Positions 46,424 through 56,457 of a DNA stretch of 64,000 nucleotides are shown here, piece by piece (the stretch's first letter is position 1; every line of letters starts with the position of its first letter). The stretch is taken from assembly GCF_003600155.1 (NCBI RefSeq), contig NZ_QWLD01000056.1, positions 165,836 to 229,835 of the forward strand, in the 5' to 3' direction. Made by a program: the position numbers and the translations under genes. The notes below the pieces were generated by a model, which worked only from the letters and a program-made list of their open reading frames with translations, ran no database searches and was not told where the DNA came from. This stretch comes from Nesterenkonia muleiensis (GTDB lineage: Bacteria; Actinomycetota; Actinomycetes; Actinomycetales; Micrococcaceae).

Positions 46424-47473
46424 TCAGGCGCGGGCGCCGAGGGCCACGATGTTCTCCGGCAGCCGCTCATTGCTGCCGTACATGAAGTGGTTCTCCATGC
46501 GCTCGGAGAAGCGGCTGGCCTCGGTGGTCAGCCCCACCGCCTCGGCCACCTGCCGGATATGCATCGGCGAAGCCCCGCAGCAGACGCCCAGGTAGTTGAT
46601 CCCCAGCGCATAGGCATCCTGGGCGAACGTCCCGATTTCGTACCGGTTGGTGAACAGTGGGTCCAGTGCGGTGGGGAAGGTACGCCCGTGCGGGGAGGGC
46701 ACTGAGGCGCGCACATCGGAGAGGTTGAAGAAGGTCGGTTCTTCGGCAGTGGTGCGGTAGGGAACAGGCAGTCCCGCAACGTGGCAGGAGACCTTCTCCC
46801 GGATCTGCTTGAGCCACGGCAGCATGGTCTGCGGTCCCCGGAAGCAGTTGAGCCCGACGACGTCTGCCCCGGCCTGCTCCAGACGCTGGGCGGTCTCGAC
46901 GACGTCGAGACCGTCGGCCATCTCCTCGAAGGCCATCGGGGCCAGGGTCAGCACCACCGGCAGGCCGGAGGCCTTGGCGATCTCCAGGGCGGTGAGCGCC
47001 TCTCCGGCGTAGTAGAAGGTCTCGCCGATGATCAGATCGGCGCCCTCCTCCACCGCCCAGCCGACCATCTCCTCGAACATGGAGCGCACTTCGGTTTGCT
47101 TGGCTGTGTCGGCAGGATCCCAGATATTGGTGTTGGAGATATTGCCGGCCATGAAGTCCCCGGGACGGGAGTCGGCGACCTCCTTGGCGATCTGCAGGGC
47201 TGCCCGGTTCAGCGGCTCCAGCAGATGTTCTTTGCCGATGACCCGCATCTTCTCGCGGTGTCCGTTGTAGGTGAAGGCTTCCACAATGTCGGAGCCTGCG
47301 CGCTGGAAGTCCACATGCAGGGTGCGCAGTGCCTCGGGGTATTCCAGGGCGACCTCGGGGACGAACTCTCCGGCAGTGAGGTAGCCGCGGCGCTCCAGTT
47401 CGAAAAGGAAGCCTTCGGCACAGATGACAGGTCCGGCGTCGAGCCGGTCGAGCAGAGATGCGGGGGCGGTCAT
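46424..47473 (-). CDS. Betaine-homocysteine/homocysteine S-methyltransferase family
   Basis: This 349-residue zinc enzyme of the BHMT/MmuM family is expected to make methionine from homocysteine with a methylated donor such as betaine. Zinc ligands are the Cys in VGLNCFRGP and the double Cys in GVCCGASP. The N-terminal EGFLFELERRGYL block stands in for the usual DGGxxTELE. AAAGGAG precedes the ATG. Betaine use as methyl donor would fit an osmolyte-using, salt-tolerant organism (inference). Confidence 0.88.
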   Translation of the reverse strand: MTAPASLLDRLDAGPVICAEGFLFELERRGYLTAGEFVPEVALEYPEALRTLHVDFQRAGSDIVEAFTYNGHREKMRVIGKEHLLEPLNRAALQIAKEVADSRPGDFMAGNISNTNIWDPADTAKQTEVRSMFEEMVGWAVEEGADLIIGETFYYAGEALTALEIAKASGLPVVLTLAPMAFEEMADGLDVVETAQRLEQAGADVVGLNCFRGPQTMLPWLKQIREKVSCHVAGLPVPYRTTAEEPTFFNLSDVRASVPSPHGRTFPTALDPLFTNRYEIGTFAQDAYALGINYLGVCCGASPMHIRQVAEAVGLTTEASRFSERMENHFMYGSNERLPENIVALGARA

Positions 47474-47566
47474 TCACCGCTCCTTTCAGTCGTGGGACAT
47501 GAAGCTGCCACGTCAGGAGCGGCCGAGGCGAGGCCTCGCGTATCCGGCCGTACAATGTGAACATTC

Positions 47567-47588
47567 CGTGGCAGTGCCCACGACTATA
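47567..47588 (-). promoter_or_regulatory. Promoter/dyad candidate of the methyltransferase gene
   Basis: TATAGT on the minus strand (47588-47583) is a good -10 box but no clear -35 is visible. The adjacent CGTGG-6 nt-CCACG dyad (47567-47582) overlaps the predicted transcription start and could be an operator. Confidence 0.35.
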
Positions 47589-47665
47589 ATGCATTTCCTT
47601 GCTGTACTGCCAGTGACAGGAAGGAATATGTTCAACTACTGGAATCCGGGGCGCTCCCCGCTGCG

Positions 47666-48373
47666 CTACTGGCTGATCTCCTCATCGATCTGGGAGTGGG
47701 AGGGACGGCGCCGGTCGGTGGCCCCCGGTGCGCCGAAGACATGCACATCGCCCAGGTGTGTCCAACCGAGGTACTCGTAGAGCTCCTGCCCCTCGGCGTT
47801 GGCGACCAGCAGGCCCTCTGAGACGTCATGCTCATGGGCAATGGCCAGCAGTGCACGGGTCACGAAGGTGCCCAGCCCCTGGCGCCGGTAGTCCGGTGAG
47901 GTGTAGATCCGGTCCAGGATGGAGTAGTCATCCACCACGGCCATCCGCCCCCGTGCGGCCACGTTCTCCCCCTGGTGCACGGTGAACAGGGTCCACCCCT
48001 CGAAGTCCTCACGGCTGGTGGTGTAGGTCTCCGGCGTGATCGGGTCCTCGACGTCCTGAGTCTCCATATTGACCACCATCAGCTTCTCCTCATCGCTGAT
48101 CAGCTCCAAGCCGTTGACCTCCTGGGTGCCCATGATGTCCGCGTCCGGTTCGGCGATCACTGTCAGCAGCCGTTCGGGGCTCTTGGCCACTGCAGCGGCC
48201 ACTTTGCGCAACTCGGTCTCCTCCGGGTCGAAGACCACGTACTCCCACTCCCCGGAGTCCGAACCCATCAGCGCCGAATGCACAGCCCCCTCATGGCGCA
48301 CCTCATAACCATGGGTCCGGGCCCAGCCGGTCACCCAGGTCTGGACAAGTGAGTCGCTCAGCTCGGAAGTCAT
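47666..48373 (-). CDS. GNAT-family acetyltransferase
   Basis: This 235-residue protein has a C-terminal GNAT domain with the acetyl-CoA loop YRRQGLGTFVTRALL and the later ANAEGQELYEYLGW. The N-terminal 110 residues (VVFDPEETELRKVAAAVAKSP) form an extra domain common to actinobacterial GNATs of unknown target. GGAG 7 nt before the second of two adjacent ATGs favours a start at 48373. No operon partner is obvious. Confidence 0.85.
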   Translation of the reverse strand: MTSELSDSLVQTWVTGWARTHGYEVRHEGAVHSALMGSDSGEWEYVVFDPEETELRKVAAAVAKSPERLLTVIAEPDADIMGTQEVNGLELISDEEKLMVVNMETQDVEDPITPETYTTSREDFEGWTLFTVHQGENVAARGRMAVVDDYSILDRIYTSPDYRRQGLGTFVTRALLAIAHEHDVSEGLLVANAEGQELYEYLGWTHLGDVHVFGAPGATDRRRPSHSQIDEEISQ

Positions 48374-48376
48374 CAT

Positions 48377-48687
48377 TCACTCCATTCGTTCTCGGTCTGC
48401 AGTGGATCCAGCGGATCATCCGCGCAACCGGGTCACTGTCAGTGCCTGCTCATATTCACCAGAGCTAAGGCGGCTCTTGGGAGCTCCCGCCCAGATCGGA
48501 GCCTGGTCGGAACCCTACATACGGTCTGTCCACTATCCAACATATAGGCAACATCACATCAATCGGTAGGGGAAGGACATAACAATCTTGTTCCGAGGGC
48601 GGGGAACCTCCACGCCTCATCGTGTCCGGTGACCGCCGGTCATCACGGCTGAAAGTCGGTCCGGTCGCCTCGCTCCTGGCCTCGTCG
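48377..48687. other. Intergenic region without recognised genes
   Basis: This stretch of about 310 nt between divergent GNAT and trhO genes contains no frame I can support. The middle part (48516-48590) is AT-richer, with ACATACGG and ACATATAGG, and may hold the GNAT promoter. I see no long hairpin or repeat. Confidence 0.4.
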
Positions 48688-48693
48688 TACCCT
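48688..48693 (+). promoter_or_regulatory. -10 box (TACCCT) of leaderless trhO
   Basis: TACCCT is followed by 8 nt and the GTG at 48702, without a Shine-Dalgarno sequence. Confidence 0.45.
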
Positions 48694-48701
48694 TAAACAC
48701 T

Positions 48702-49667
48702 GTGACCGAGTCCCGCATTGTTCTGTACTACGTCTTCGCACCCCTGCCCGACCCCGAGGCGGTGAAGCTGTGGCAGCACACCCTGTGCCGCGAACTTGGC
48801 CTCAAGGGCCGGATCGTCATTTCTGAGCACGGAATAAACGGTACTGTCGGCGGGCAGATGAGTGCGGTCAAGAAGTACGTGAAGCAGACCCGCAGCTACC
48901 GACCCTTCCGCGGCATCGAGTTCAAATGGTCCGCCGGTGGGGCCGAGCAGTTCCCTCGGCTGTCCGTCAAGGTCCGCCCCGAGCTGGTGGCCTTCGGTGT
49001 GCCGGATGAGGTCAAGGTCAACGACGAGGGTGTGATCGGCGGCGGTGAGCACCTCAAGCCGGAGCAGGTCCACCAACTGGTGGAGGCCAAGCAGAGCGAA
49101 GGCGTGGAGGTCACCTTCTTCGACGGGCGCAACGCCATGGAGGCCCAGATCGGCCGTTTCAAGAATGCCGTGGTCCCGGAGACTGAGACCACCAAGGACT
49201 TCATCACCGAGCTGGACTCCGGCAAATACGACCACCTCAAGGACCAGCCGGTGGTCACCTACTGCACCGGCGGGATTCGCTGCGAGGTGCTCTCGGCCCT
49301 GATGAAGGACCGCGGATTCGAGGAGGTTTACCAGATCGACGGCGGGATCGTCCGCTACGGGGAGACCTACGGAGATTCCGGCTACTGGGAGGGCGAGCTC
49401 TATGTGTTCGACGCGAGGATGAACACCCGGTTCAGCGACCAGGCGAAGACTCTGGGCCAATGCGTGAACTGCTCAGCGGCGACCTCGCGGTTTTACAACT
49501 GCTTCGACCGCGGATGCTCGAACCTGCAGCTCTACTGCACCGACTGCGCGGACATCCCGGCGTCCACCCGCTGCTCCCGATGCCAGGCCCGGCTGGCGGC
49601 CAACCCCGCCGACCCCAACCAGGGCGAACTGGGCAAGGCACGACGACGCCCGGCCTCAACCCTCTGA
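48702..49667 (+). CDS. trhO: TrhO-type rhodanese, tRNA uridine 5-oxyacetic acid pathway hydroxylase
   Basis: This 321-residue protein of the UPF0176/TrhO family hydroxylates uridine 34 of certain tRNAs using oxygen. The N-terminal domain carries GINGTVGGQ, the central rhodanese domain has [18 protein letters not shown] with the active-site cysteine, and a cysteine-rich C-terminus ([19 protein letters not shown], then CTDC and CSRC) probably binds zinc. The GTG start is leaderless. Confidence 0.9.
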   Translation: MTESRIVLYYVFAPLPDPEAVKLWQHTLCRELGLKGRIVISEHGINGTVGGQMSAVKKYVKQTRSYRPFRGIEFKWSAGGAEQFPRLSVKVRPELVAFGVPDEVKVNDEGVIGGGEHLKPEQVHQLVEAKQSEGVEVTFFDGRNAMEAQIGRFKNAVVPETETTKDFITELDSGKYDHLKDQPVVTYCTGGIRCEVLSALMKDRGFEEVYQIDGGIVRYGETYGDSGYWEGELYVFDARMNTRFSDQAKTLGQCVNCSAATSRFYNCFDRGCSNLQLYCTDCADIPASTRCSRCQARLAANPADPNQGELGKARRRPASTL

Positions 49668-49694
49668 CCCCGCACGGCGCCACCGATCCCCGTG

Positions 49695-49757
49695 AGTGGC
49701 CGATTATGCCGCTATCTCGGGTCGAATCCGTGTGAATTAGCGGCATAATCGGCCACT
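49695..49757. repeat. Perfect 20-bp inverted repeat
   Basis: AGTGGCCGATTATGCCGCTA (49695-49714) is repeated in perfect inverse at 49738-49757 with a 23-nt loop. It lies 27 nt after the trhO stop and 51 nt before the next -10 box. There is no T-run after it. It may form a large hairpin at the 3' end of the trhO mRNA, or be the mark of a short repetitive element. Confidence 0.8.
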
Positions 49758-49808
49758 GAGCAAAGGTGCTGCCAGGGCGGACCAGAGGCGGAGGCCTCGG
49801 ACGCGGCA

Positions 49809-49814
49809 TAAGCT
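49809..49814 (+). promoter_or_regulatory. -10 box (TAAGCT) of leaderless methyltransferase gene
   Basis: TAAGCT is followed by 7 nt and the ATG at 49822, with no Shine-Dalgarno sequence. Confidence 0.5.
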
Positions 49815-49821
49815 GTGGTCT

Positions 49822-51555
49822 ATGCCCGACGTTCACTCTGCCATCGTCTCGCCCAGCCCCGCTCCGCCCGCTGCAGCAGATCTTGAGCTCATTGCCGCTC
49901 TGCGTCAGGACCTGACTGAGGCGGACTTCACCCACCACGGTGTGGCGCAGCTGCTGGGCGATGAGGCGGTGGCTGCCCTGGACCGCGAGCAGCTGGTGCC
50001 GGGTCAGCTGCGGGTGCTCGATGTGTTGGACTGCCTCCAGCCACCGCGGGCGAATCTGCCGGAAGTGCCGGCAGAGGGCGTTCAGGCCACTCAGCAGCAG
50101 TGGAAGTGCGCGGTGCTCACCGCGCTCTGGCTGGTCGCCCTGCCGGTCACCACTCAGCAGGTTGATGCCGCACTTCCGCGCACCAGGGTGGAAGGGCTGG
50201 AGACGCTGAAGCTTGCACATTCTGGCAGCACCGAGGTCTCGGTGGCGTCGTCTCACCGGAACAGCCTCGGTGAGTCAGAGGTTCCAGATCATCGGTACTC
50301 CTCGGACCCAGGCGAAACCAGAATTGAGCCCCGGGCGGACCTGCGCCCCTATCAGGTCGAAGGTAGCTCAGGCATCCGAGACATGTGGGTCACCAGCGAT
50401 CTCAGCGCCCACCAGGTAGACGGCGCCCTGCCGCACGACCATGTACTCGGGGTGGGGCAGGCGAGTCTGACCCTGGCCGGAATCACCCACCGGCGTGAGG
50501 TCCTGACCGCTCTGGACATCGGCACCGGCTGCGGAATCCAGCTGCTGCATCTGCTGGACCACGCCGAGCAGGTTGTCGGCACCGATCTTTCAGAGCGTGC
50601 GCTGGAGTTTGCCCGGTTCAACCTGCTGCTCAACGCGCCCGCCCTGTGCCTGAACCCGGAACACCTGGAAGAGAGGGTGGAACTGCTGCAGGGCTCGCTC
50701 CTGGAACCGGTGCAGGGACGAGGGTTCGACCTGGTGGTCTCCAACCCGCCGTTCGTCATCACCCCGCGCCGTCCAGAGGAGACCGAGGCGGAGCGGTACG
50801 TCTACCGCGACGGTGGTCGGGAGGGCGACGCGCTGATGCAGGAGCTCATCGCCGGTCTTCCGGAAGTCCTCAACCCCGGTGGGACAGCGCAGATGCTCGG
50901 CAACTGGGAGCGGAAGAGCGGTGCCGCCTGGGAGTCCCGGCCCCGTACCTGGAGTGAGGCTGCCGGGCTCAGCGCCTGGTTCATCCAACGCGATGTGCAG
51001 ACACCGGCCGAATACGCCGAGACCTGGCTGCGCGACGCCTCGGAGGAGCGCAGCCCCCAGCAGTACCGCCGGCGTTACGCTGAATACCTGGCGGACTTCG
51101 CCTCCCGCGGAGTGCAGCAGATCGGCTTCGGTCTCATCTGGTTGCAGAAGCCGCCTGCCGGCAGCACTGCCCACCTTCGCTTCGAGGAACTCCTCGGGGA
51201 GGTTCAGCAGCCCCTGGGGCCGGTGATCGGGCAGACCGTGCAGCGTGCCCTGGAGACCGCAACAACTGCCGAGGCTGTTCTGGGGCAGAACCTCACCGTG
51301 CCGGACACCGTCACCGAGGAGCGCTACCAGCGCTTCGGCGCCGAGCACCCGGAGGTCATCATCGCCCGCCAGGGCGCGGGCCTGCGCCGCAGCAGGCCCG
51401 TCAGCTCAGCCGCCGCAGGGTTCTTAGCCGCTGCCGACGGTGACTTCACCGCCGCCCAGCTCATCACCGCGGTCTGCTCGCTCACCGACACGGAGGAGGA
51501 TGTCCTGACCCAGGAAGTCCTTGATCTTTACACCGAAGGCTTTCTCGGCTGGTAG
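49822..51555 (+). CDS. SAM-dependent methyltransferase (N5-glutamine/small-methyltransferase type)
   Basis: This 577-residue protein has an N-terminal helical domain (about 1-130), a methyltransferase domain with VLTALDIGTGCGIQLLHLL (SAM), VGTDLSERALEFARFN and the catalytic-type motif VVSNPPFVITPR, and a C-terminal domain of about 170 residues. NPPF enzymes methylate an amide or ring nitrogen in protein, RNA or small molecules. Residues about 135-180 (HSGSTEVSVASSHRNS) look like a polar, low-order insertion. In actinobacteria this family often precedes topA, as here. Confidence 0.85.
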   Translation: MPDVHSAIVSPSPAPPAAADLELIAALRQDLTEADFTHHGVAQLLGDEAVAALDREQLVPGQLRVLDVLDCLQPPRANLPEVPAEGVQATQQQWKCAVLTALWLVALPVTTQQVDAALPRTRVEGLETLKLAHSGSTEVSVASSHRNSLGESEVPDHRYSSDPGETRIEPRADLRPYQVEGSSGIRDMWVTSDLSAHQVDGALPHDHVLGVGQASLTLAGITHRREVLTALDIGTGCGIQLLHLLDHAEQVVGTDLSERALEFARFNLLLNAPALCLNPEHLEERVELLQGSLLEPVQGRGFDLVVSNPPFVITPRRPEETEAERYVYRDGGREGDALMQELIAGLPEVLNPGGTAQMLGNWERKSGAAWESRPRTWSEAAGLSAWFIQRDVQTPAEYAETWLRDASEERSPQQYRRRYAEYLADFASRGVQQIGFGLIWLQKPPAGSTAHLRFEELLGEVQQPLGPVIGQTVQRALETATTAEAVLGQNLTVPDTVTEERYQRFGAEHPEVIIARQGAGLRRSRPVSSAAAGFLAAADGDFTAAQLITAVCSLTDTEEDVLTQEVLDLYTEGFLGW

Positions 51556-51705
51556 GACATTGTCATGGGCGTTCCCACATACTTGTTCCGCCCGAGGGTC
51601 AGCGATGCCGCGTACTGGCGTCGATGGAGCCCAGAGAGGATAAAGCGCCTGCGGCTCCGCCTCGGGGCTGATTGCCGGCGCAACGGCATACGGATCGCGC
51701 GCTGT

Positions 51706-51711
51706 TATAGT
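51706..51711 (+). promoter_or_regulatory. -10 box (TATAGT) of topA
   Basis: TATAGT lies 58 nt before the topA GTG start. No convincing -35 box is seen. Unlike many genes here, topA would have a leader of about 50 nt with a ribosome-binding site. Confidence 0.4.
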
Positions 51712-51769
51712 GAGCACTCGACGGCGCACCGACTGTCAATTGCCCTGCGTGTCAAGCCCAAGGAGTTCC

Positions 51770-54511
51770 GTGTCAGGCAAGAAGCTCGTCATTGTCGAGT
51801 CCCCGGCCAAGTCCCGTTCCATCGCCAAGTACCTCGGCGATGACTTTATTGTGGACGCCTCGGCCGGCCACATCCGTGACCTGCCGCAGCCCTCGGACCT
51901 GCCCGCTGATATGAAGAAGGGGCCCTTCGGCAAATTCGCCGTGGATCCGGAGAACGGCTTCGAGCCCTACTATGTGGTCTCCGAGTCCAAGAAGGCCAAG
52001 GTCCGCGAGCTGAAGAAGCAGCTCAAGGACGCCGACGAGCTCTACCTGGCTACTGACGCCGACCGGGAGGGCGAGGCGATCGCCTGGCATCTCTATGAGG
52101 TGCTCAAACCCAAAGTCCCCACCTACCGGCTGACCTTCACCGAGATCACCAAAGAGGCCATCCAGCGGTCCATGCAGAACCCCCGGGAGATCGACTCGGA
52201 CCTGGTCGACGCCCAGGAGACCCGGCGCATCCTGGACCGGCTCTACGGGTACGAGATCTCCCCGGTGCTCTGGCGCAAAGTCGGCAAGGGCCTCTCTGCC
52301 GGCCGTGTGCAGTCGGTGGCCACCCGCATGGTGGTCGACCGCGAACGCGAGCGCATGGCGTTCATCCCGGCAGGCTACTGGGACCTGACCGGCACCTTCA
52401 GCACCGATCAGGGGGAGTCTTTCTCTGCGAAGCTCCACGCGGTCAACGGGGACCGGATCGCCCAAGGCTCCGACTTCACCGACTCCGGTGAGCTGAAGAA
52501 GACCCGCCGCGACGTCGTCGTGCTGGCCCAAGACGAGGCCGAGAGCCTGGCCGCCGGACTGACCGGCGCAGAGTTCAGCGTGGACTCGGTGGAGGAGAAG
52601 CCCTACTCCCGCCGGCCCCAGCCGCCGTTCATCACCTCGACCCTGCAACAGGATGCCGCCCGCAGGCTGCGGTTCTCCTCCCGGGTGACCATGCAGGTGG
52701 CCCAGCGGCTGTATGAGAACGGCTACATCACCTATATGCGTACCGACTCCACCACGCTGTCCACCCAGGCGCTCAACGCTGCCCGCCGTCAGGCCAGCGA
52801 GCTCTACGGTGCTGACTCGGTGCCGGAGAAGCCCCGCTTCTACAGCCGCCGCAATGAGACCGCCCAGGAGGCGCACGAGGCCATCCGGCCGGCAGGCGAC
52901 TCCTTCCGCACCCCGGCTCAGGTCAAGAACGAGCTCTCTGCCGACGAGTTCAAGCTCTATGAGCTGATCTGGAAGCGCACGGTGGCCTCTCAGATGGCCG
53001 ACGCCAAGGGCTTCACCGCCAGTGTCCGGCTCACCGGTACCGCCGGTGATGGACGCAGCGCCACCTTCGGCGCCTCCGGCACGGTCATCACCTTCCCGGG
53101 CTTCCTGGCCGCCTACGAGGAGGTCAAAGACCACGACGACGCCGCAGCCGCCTCCGTGAAGGGCAGCGACAAGAGGCTGCCCCAGCTAGAAGAGGACCAG
53201 AGCCTCACCGGGGAGGACATCGAGGCCAAGGGGCATGAGACCTCCCCGCCGGCCCGCTACACCGAGGCGTCCATCGTCGCCGAGCTGGAGAAGCGGGAGA
53301 TCGGCCGCCCCTCCACCTACGCGCCGACCATCTCGGTGATCATGGACCGAGGATATGTGACCAAGCGCGGCTCAGCCCTAGTGCCCTCCTGGACCGCTTT
53401 CAGCGTGATCAGGCTTTTGGAGGAGCACTTCGGCCGCTACGTGGACTATGACTTCACCGCACGGCTGGAGGACGATCTGGACCAGATCGCCCGCGGGGAG
53501 ATCGAGCGGGAAGCCTGGCTGCAGGGCTTCTACTTCGGTGCGGCCACCACTGAGGAGGGCCTGAAGACCGTGGTGGACAACCTCGGTGAGATCGACGCCA
53601 GAGCGGTCAACACCATTGAGATCGTCGAGGGAGTGGAGGTGCGCGTGGGCCGCTACGGCCCTTACCTGGAGCGGCCGAATCCCGACGGTGAGGCCAACGA
53701 GAAGGGCGAGCTGAAGCTGGACCGGGCTAATATCCCGGCCGAGCTGGCCCCCGATGAGCTCACCAGGGCCAAGGCCCAGGAGCTGTTCGACCAAGCCGCC
53801 CTCTCCGGCCGGGTGCTGGGCACCGACCCGGAGACCGGCCGTGACATCGTGGCCAAGGACGGCCGCTACGGGCCCTATGTCACCGAAGTCATCCCGGAGC
53901 TGAGCGAGGAAGAGATGCAGGCCCATCTGGATGCCCAGCCCACCGAGTACTACAAGAACGGCAAACCCAAACCCAAGAAGAAGCCGCCCAAGCCCAAGCC
54001 TCGGACCGGCAGCCTGTTGAAGTCGATGTCGCTGGAGACGGTGACCATCGACGACGCCCTCAAGCTGCTCTCACTGCCCCGGACCGTGGGGACCGACGAG
54101 GCCGGGGAAGAGATCCTTGCGCTCAACGGGAGGTTCGGGCCCTATTTGAAGAAGGGTGCGGACACCCGCCCATTGCAGGATGAGGAGCAGCTGTTCAGCA
54201 TCACCCAGGAGCAGGCGCGGACACTCTACGCCCAGCCCAAGCAGCGCGGCCGCGGGGCGGCCAAGCCCCCCTTGGCAGAGCTGGGCACCGACCCCATCAC
54301 AGAGCGGCCGGTGGTGGTCAAGGACGGCCGGTTCGGCCCCTATGTCACAGACGGTGAGACGAATGCGACCGTTCCGCGCAGCGTCTCCCTGGAGCAGCTG
54401 ACCAAGGAACAGGCCTATTCGATGCTGGCAGAGAAGCGAGCCAAGTCTCCGGCGAAGAAGGGCCCGGCACAGAAGTCTGACGGGCGCCGTCGTACTGCGG
54501 CCAAGGCCTAG
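51770..54511 (+). CDS. topA: DNA topoisomerase I
   Basis: This 913-residue type IA topoisomerase relaxes negative supercoils. The TOPRIM domain starts at [19 protein letters not shown] and includes [13 protein letters not shown]. The catalytic tyrosine is Tyr322 in YITYMRTDS. The C-terminal third has several repeats of the form [17 protein letters not shown] (GxxGPY), plus a lysine-rich tail, the usual actinobacterial ending without zinc fingers. AAGGAG 5 nt before GTG 51770 fixes the start; an upstream in-frame ATG at 51710 overlaps the -10 box. Confidence 0.97.
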   Translation: MSGKKLVIVESPAKSRSIAKYLGDDFIVDASAGHIRDLPQPSDLPADMKKGPFGKFAVDPENGFEPYYVVSESKKAKVRELKKQLKDADELYLATDADREGEAIAWHLYEVLKPKVPTYRLTFTEITKEAIQRSMQNPREIDSDLVDAQETRRILDRLYGYEISPVLWRKVGKGLSAGRVQSVATRMVVDRERERMAFIPAGYWDLTGTFSTDQGESFSAKLHAVNGDRIAQGSDFTDSGELKKTRRDVVVLAQDEAESLAAGLTGAEFSVDSVEEKPYSRRPQPPFITSTLQQDAARRLRFSSRVTMQVAQRLYENGYITYMRTDSTTLSTQALNAARRQASELYGADSVPEKPRFYSRRNETAQEAHEAIRPAGDSFRTPAQVKNELSADEFKLYELIWKRTVASQMADAKGFTASVRLTGTAGDGRSATFGASGTVITFPGFLAAYEEVKDHDDAAAASVKGSDKRLPQLEEDQSLTGEDIEAKGHETSPPARYTEASIVAELEKREIGRPSTYAPTISVIMDRGYVTKRGSALVPSWTAFSVIRLLEEHFGRYVDYDFTARLEDDLDQIARGEIEREAWLQGFYFGAATTEEGLKTVVDNLGEIDARAVNTIEIVEGVEVRVGRYGPYLERPNPDGEANEKGELKLDRANIPAELAPDELTRAKAQELFDQAALSGRVLGTDPETGRDIVAKDGRYGPYVTEVIPELSEEEMQAHLDAQPTEYYKNGKPKPKKKPPKPKPRTGSLLKSMSLETVTIDDALKLLSLPRTVGTDEAGEEILALNGRFGPYLKKGADTRPLQDEEQLFSITQEQARTLYAQPKQRGRGAAKPPLAELGTDPITERPVVVKDGRFGPYVTDGETNATVPRSVSLEQLTKEQAYSMLAEKRAKSPAKKGPAQKSDGRRRTAAKA

Positions 54512-54531
54512 CGGAGCACAGGGAGAACGGC

Positions 54532-55593
54532 ATGAGACTCGGCGTTTTGGACATCGGATCCAATACCGTGCACCTGCTGCTGGTGGACGCTCATATCGGG
54601 GCCAAGCCGGAGGCTTTCGCCTCGCATAAGCGGCCGCTGTCGCTGGTCAAGTACTTGGACTCCAGCGGTGCGATCACACCAGCGGGCCAACAGGAGCTCA
54701 TCGGGTTCATCTCCGAGGCGGTGCGGTTCGCCGCCCGGCACCGGGCCGAGGACATGCTCAGCTTCTGCACCTCGGCGATTAGGGAGGCCGCCAACGGCGC
54801 TGAGGTGATCGACCGGGTCCAGGACGAGGCTGATGTGGAGCTGACCGAGCTGACCGGCGCCCAGGAGTCGGCGATGACGTTCTTCGCCGTGCGCCGTTGG
54901 CGCGGCTGGTCGGCCGGACACATCCTGAACTTCGACATCGGCGGCGGCTCCCTGGAACTGGCCTACGGGCAGGATGAGCTGCCCTCCACCGCGCTGTCGG
55001 TCCCGCTGGGGGCCGGGCGGCTGACCAGGGACTTCCTGCCCAGCACTATGGACGACGGTGCCGCACCGACCAGGGCCGAGGCCAAGGCGCTGAAGACCTA
55101 TGTGCGCGAGGAGATCGAGGCCGCCCGGCGCGAGTTCCCGCAGCTGAAGGACCAGCTGGAGATCACCGCGACCTCCAAGACCTTCCGGTCACTGGCACGT
55201 CTGACGGGGGCCGCACCGTCTGCGGAGGGTCCCTATGTGCGGCGGAAGCTGGCGCTGAAAGAGCTCAAACCCATGGTGAAGCAGCTCTCTGCGCTCTCCG
55301 CCAGAGACCGGGCCAAGCTGCCCGGGGTCTCCGAGATGCGTTCGCCGCAGGTCTTCGCCGGCGCCCTGGTGGCTGAGACCGCTATGAAGACCTTCGGGAT
55401 CGAGGAGCTGACCATCTGCCCGTGGGCGCTGCGCGAAGGACTGATCCTGCGCCGGCTGGACGCCCTGGTCCGGGATGCGAATGTGGAGATCCCGCATGCC
55501 CCGGCGGTGGGGCATGTGGACCTGGCTCGGGAGCTGCGCCGTCCCACCCATAAGGATGTGCAGGCGATCGCTGTGGAGCACGCCCGTGTCTGA
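54532..55593 (+). CDS. Ppx/GppA phosphatase family protein
   Basis: This 353-residue protein of the exopolyphosphatase/pppGpp phosphatase family has the two phosphate-binding loops GVLDIGSNTVHLLLVD and NFDIGGGSLELAYG, and the conserved EEARLT-region glutamate (TELTGAQESAMTFF). Actinobacterial short Ppx proteins of this type hydrolyse short polyphosphate. It follows topA by 20 nt and overlaps the next gene by 8 nt. The ribosome-binding site AGGGAGA is present. Confidence 0.88.
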   Translation: MRLGVLDIGSNTVHLLLVDAHIGAKPEAFASHKRPLSLVKYLDSSGAITPAGQQELIGFISEAVRFAARHRAEDMLSFCTSAIREAANGAEVIDRVQDEADVELTELTGAQESAMTFFAVRRWRGWSAGHILNFDIGGGSLELAYGQDELPSTALSVPLGAGRLTRDFLPSTMDDGAAPTRAEAKALKTYVREEIEAARREFPQLKDQLEITATSKTFRSLARLTGAAPSAEGPYVRRKLALKELKPMVKQLSALSARDRAKLPGVSEMRSPQVFAGALVAETAMKTFGIEELTICPWALREGLILRRLDALVRDANVEIPHAPAVGHVDLARELRRPTHKDVQAIAVEHARV

Positions 55594-56398
55594 GCACCAA
55601 CTGCCCAGGATTCCGGTAGGGCTTTCCTCCTCCTCGGTGTATCCCATGGGAGTGGCCGAGACGTTCTCCACCGCGGAGGACCTCGGCTATGACGGGGTGG
55701 AGATCATGGTCACCCACCGGGCGGAGACTCAGCAGGCATCGGTACTGAACGAGAATGCCTGGCGGTTCGGCCTACCGGTGTTGTCCATTCACGCGCCGAC
55801 CCTGCTGCTGACCCAGCAGGTATGGGGCTCAGCGGCGGACAAGCTCTGGAAGTCAGCACAGCTGGCAGCAGCAGTGGACTGCCATGTGGTGGTGGCGCAT
55901 CCGCCCTTCCGGTGGCAGGGCAGCTATGCGCAGAAGTTCGCGCAGCTGGTGGGCCGGATCGAGGAGGAGACCGGGGTGCTGTTCGCGGTGGAGAATATGT
56001 ACCCCTGGCGGGCCGGAGGGCGTGAGGCCATGATGTACCTGCCGCACTGGAACCCCGTGGATCAGCCGTATCCGCATGTCACCTGGGACTTTTCCCATGC
56101 GGCGACCGCGGAGGACGATTCCTACGAGAACATCAGGGCTCTAGGGTCCCGGCTGCGGCATGTGCACCTGACCGACGGCTGGTCCAACGGTTTCAAAGAC
56201 GACCATCTGGTTCCGGGACTGGGCAATCAGCGTGTGGTCGAGTCCCTGGAGCTGATTGCCCAGCCGGACTTCGGCGGGGAGGGATTCGACGGGACAGTGG
56301 TGGTGGAGGTCTCGACCCGGACCGCGCGGAAGGTCGGTGAGCGGGAGCGCATGCTCTCAGAGTCGCTGGCCTTCGCTCGGAAGCACTTGGGCCAGTAG
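55586..56398 (+). CDS. Xylose-isomerase-like TIM-barrel protein (sugar phosphate isomerase/epimerase family)
   Basis: This 270-residue protein has the AP-endonuclease-2 type TIM-barrel pattern: EDLGYDGVEIMV, LSIHAPTLLL, VVVAHPPFRW, LFAVENMYPW, VTWDFSHAAT, RHVHLTDGW and VVVEVSTRT, with the His, Glu and Asp residues expected for metal binding. It is found after ppx in many actinobacteria, but no reaction is established that I know of. GTG 55586 overlaps the ppx stop. Confidence 0.85.
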   Translation: MSEHQLPRIPVGLSSSSVYPMGVAETFSTAEDLGYDGVEIMVTHRAETQQASVLNENAWRFGLPVLSIHAPTLLLTQQVWGSAADKLWKSAQLAAAVDCHVVVAHPPFRWQGSYAQKFAQLVGRIEEETGVLFAVENMYPWRAGGREAMMYLPHWNPVDQPYPHVTWDFSHAATAEDDSYENIRALGSRLRHVHLTDGWSNGFKDDHLVPGLGNQRVVESLELIAQPDFGGEGFDGTVVVEVSTRTARKVGERERMLSESLAFARKHLGQ

Positions 56399-56457
56399 CG
56401 GACGTCATCCCCTAGACTCATGCAGCAGGTGATCCTCAAGGGAAGGTGGATGGTGTT

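Noticed and set aside
47474..47665. SAM-type riboswitch upstream of the homocysteine methyltransferase gene
   Set aside because: I looked for the conserved cores of SAM riboswitches and found only a short CGTGG/CCACG dyad.
49719..49732. GGGTCGAATCC as a tRNA T-loop
   Set aside because: No acceptor, D or anticodon stems can be built around it; it is the loop of the 20-bp inverted repeat.
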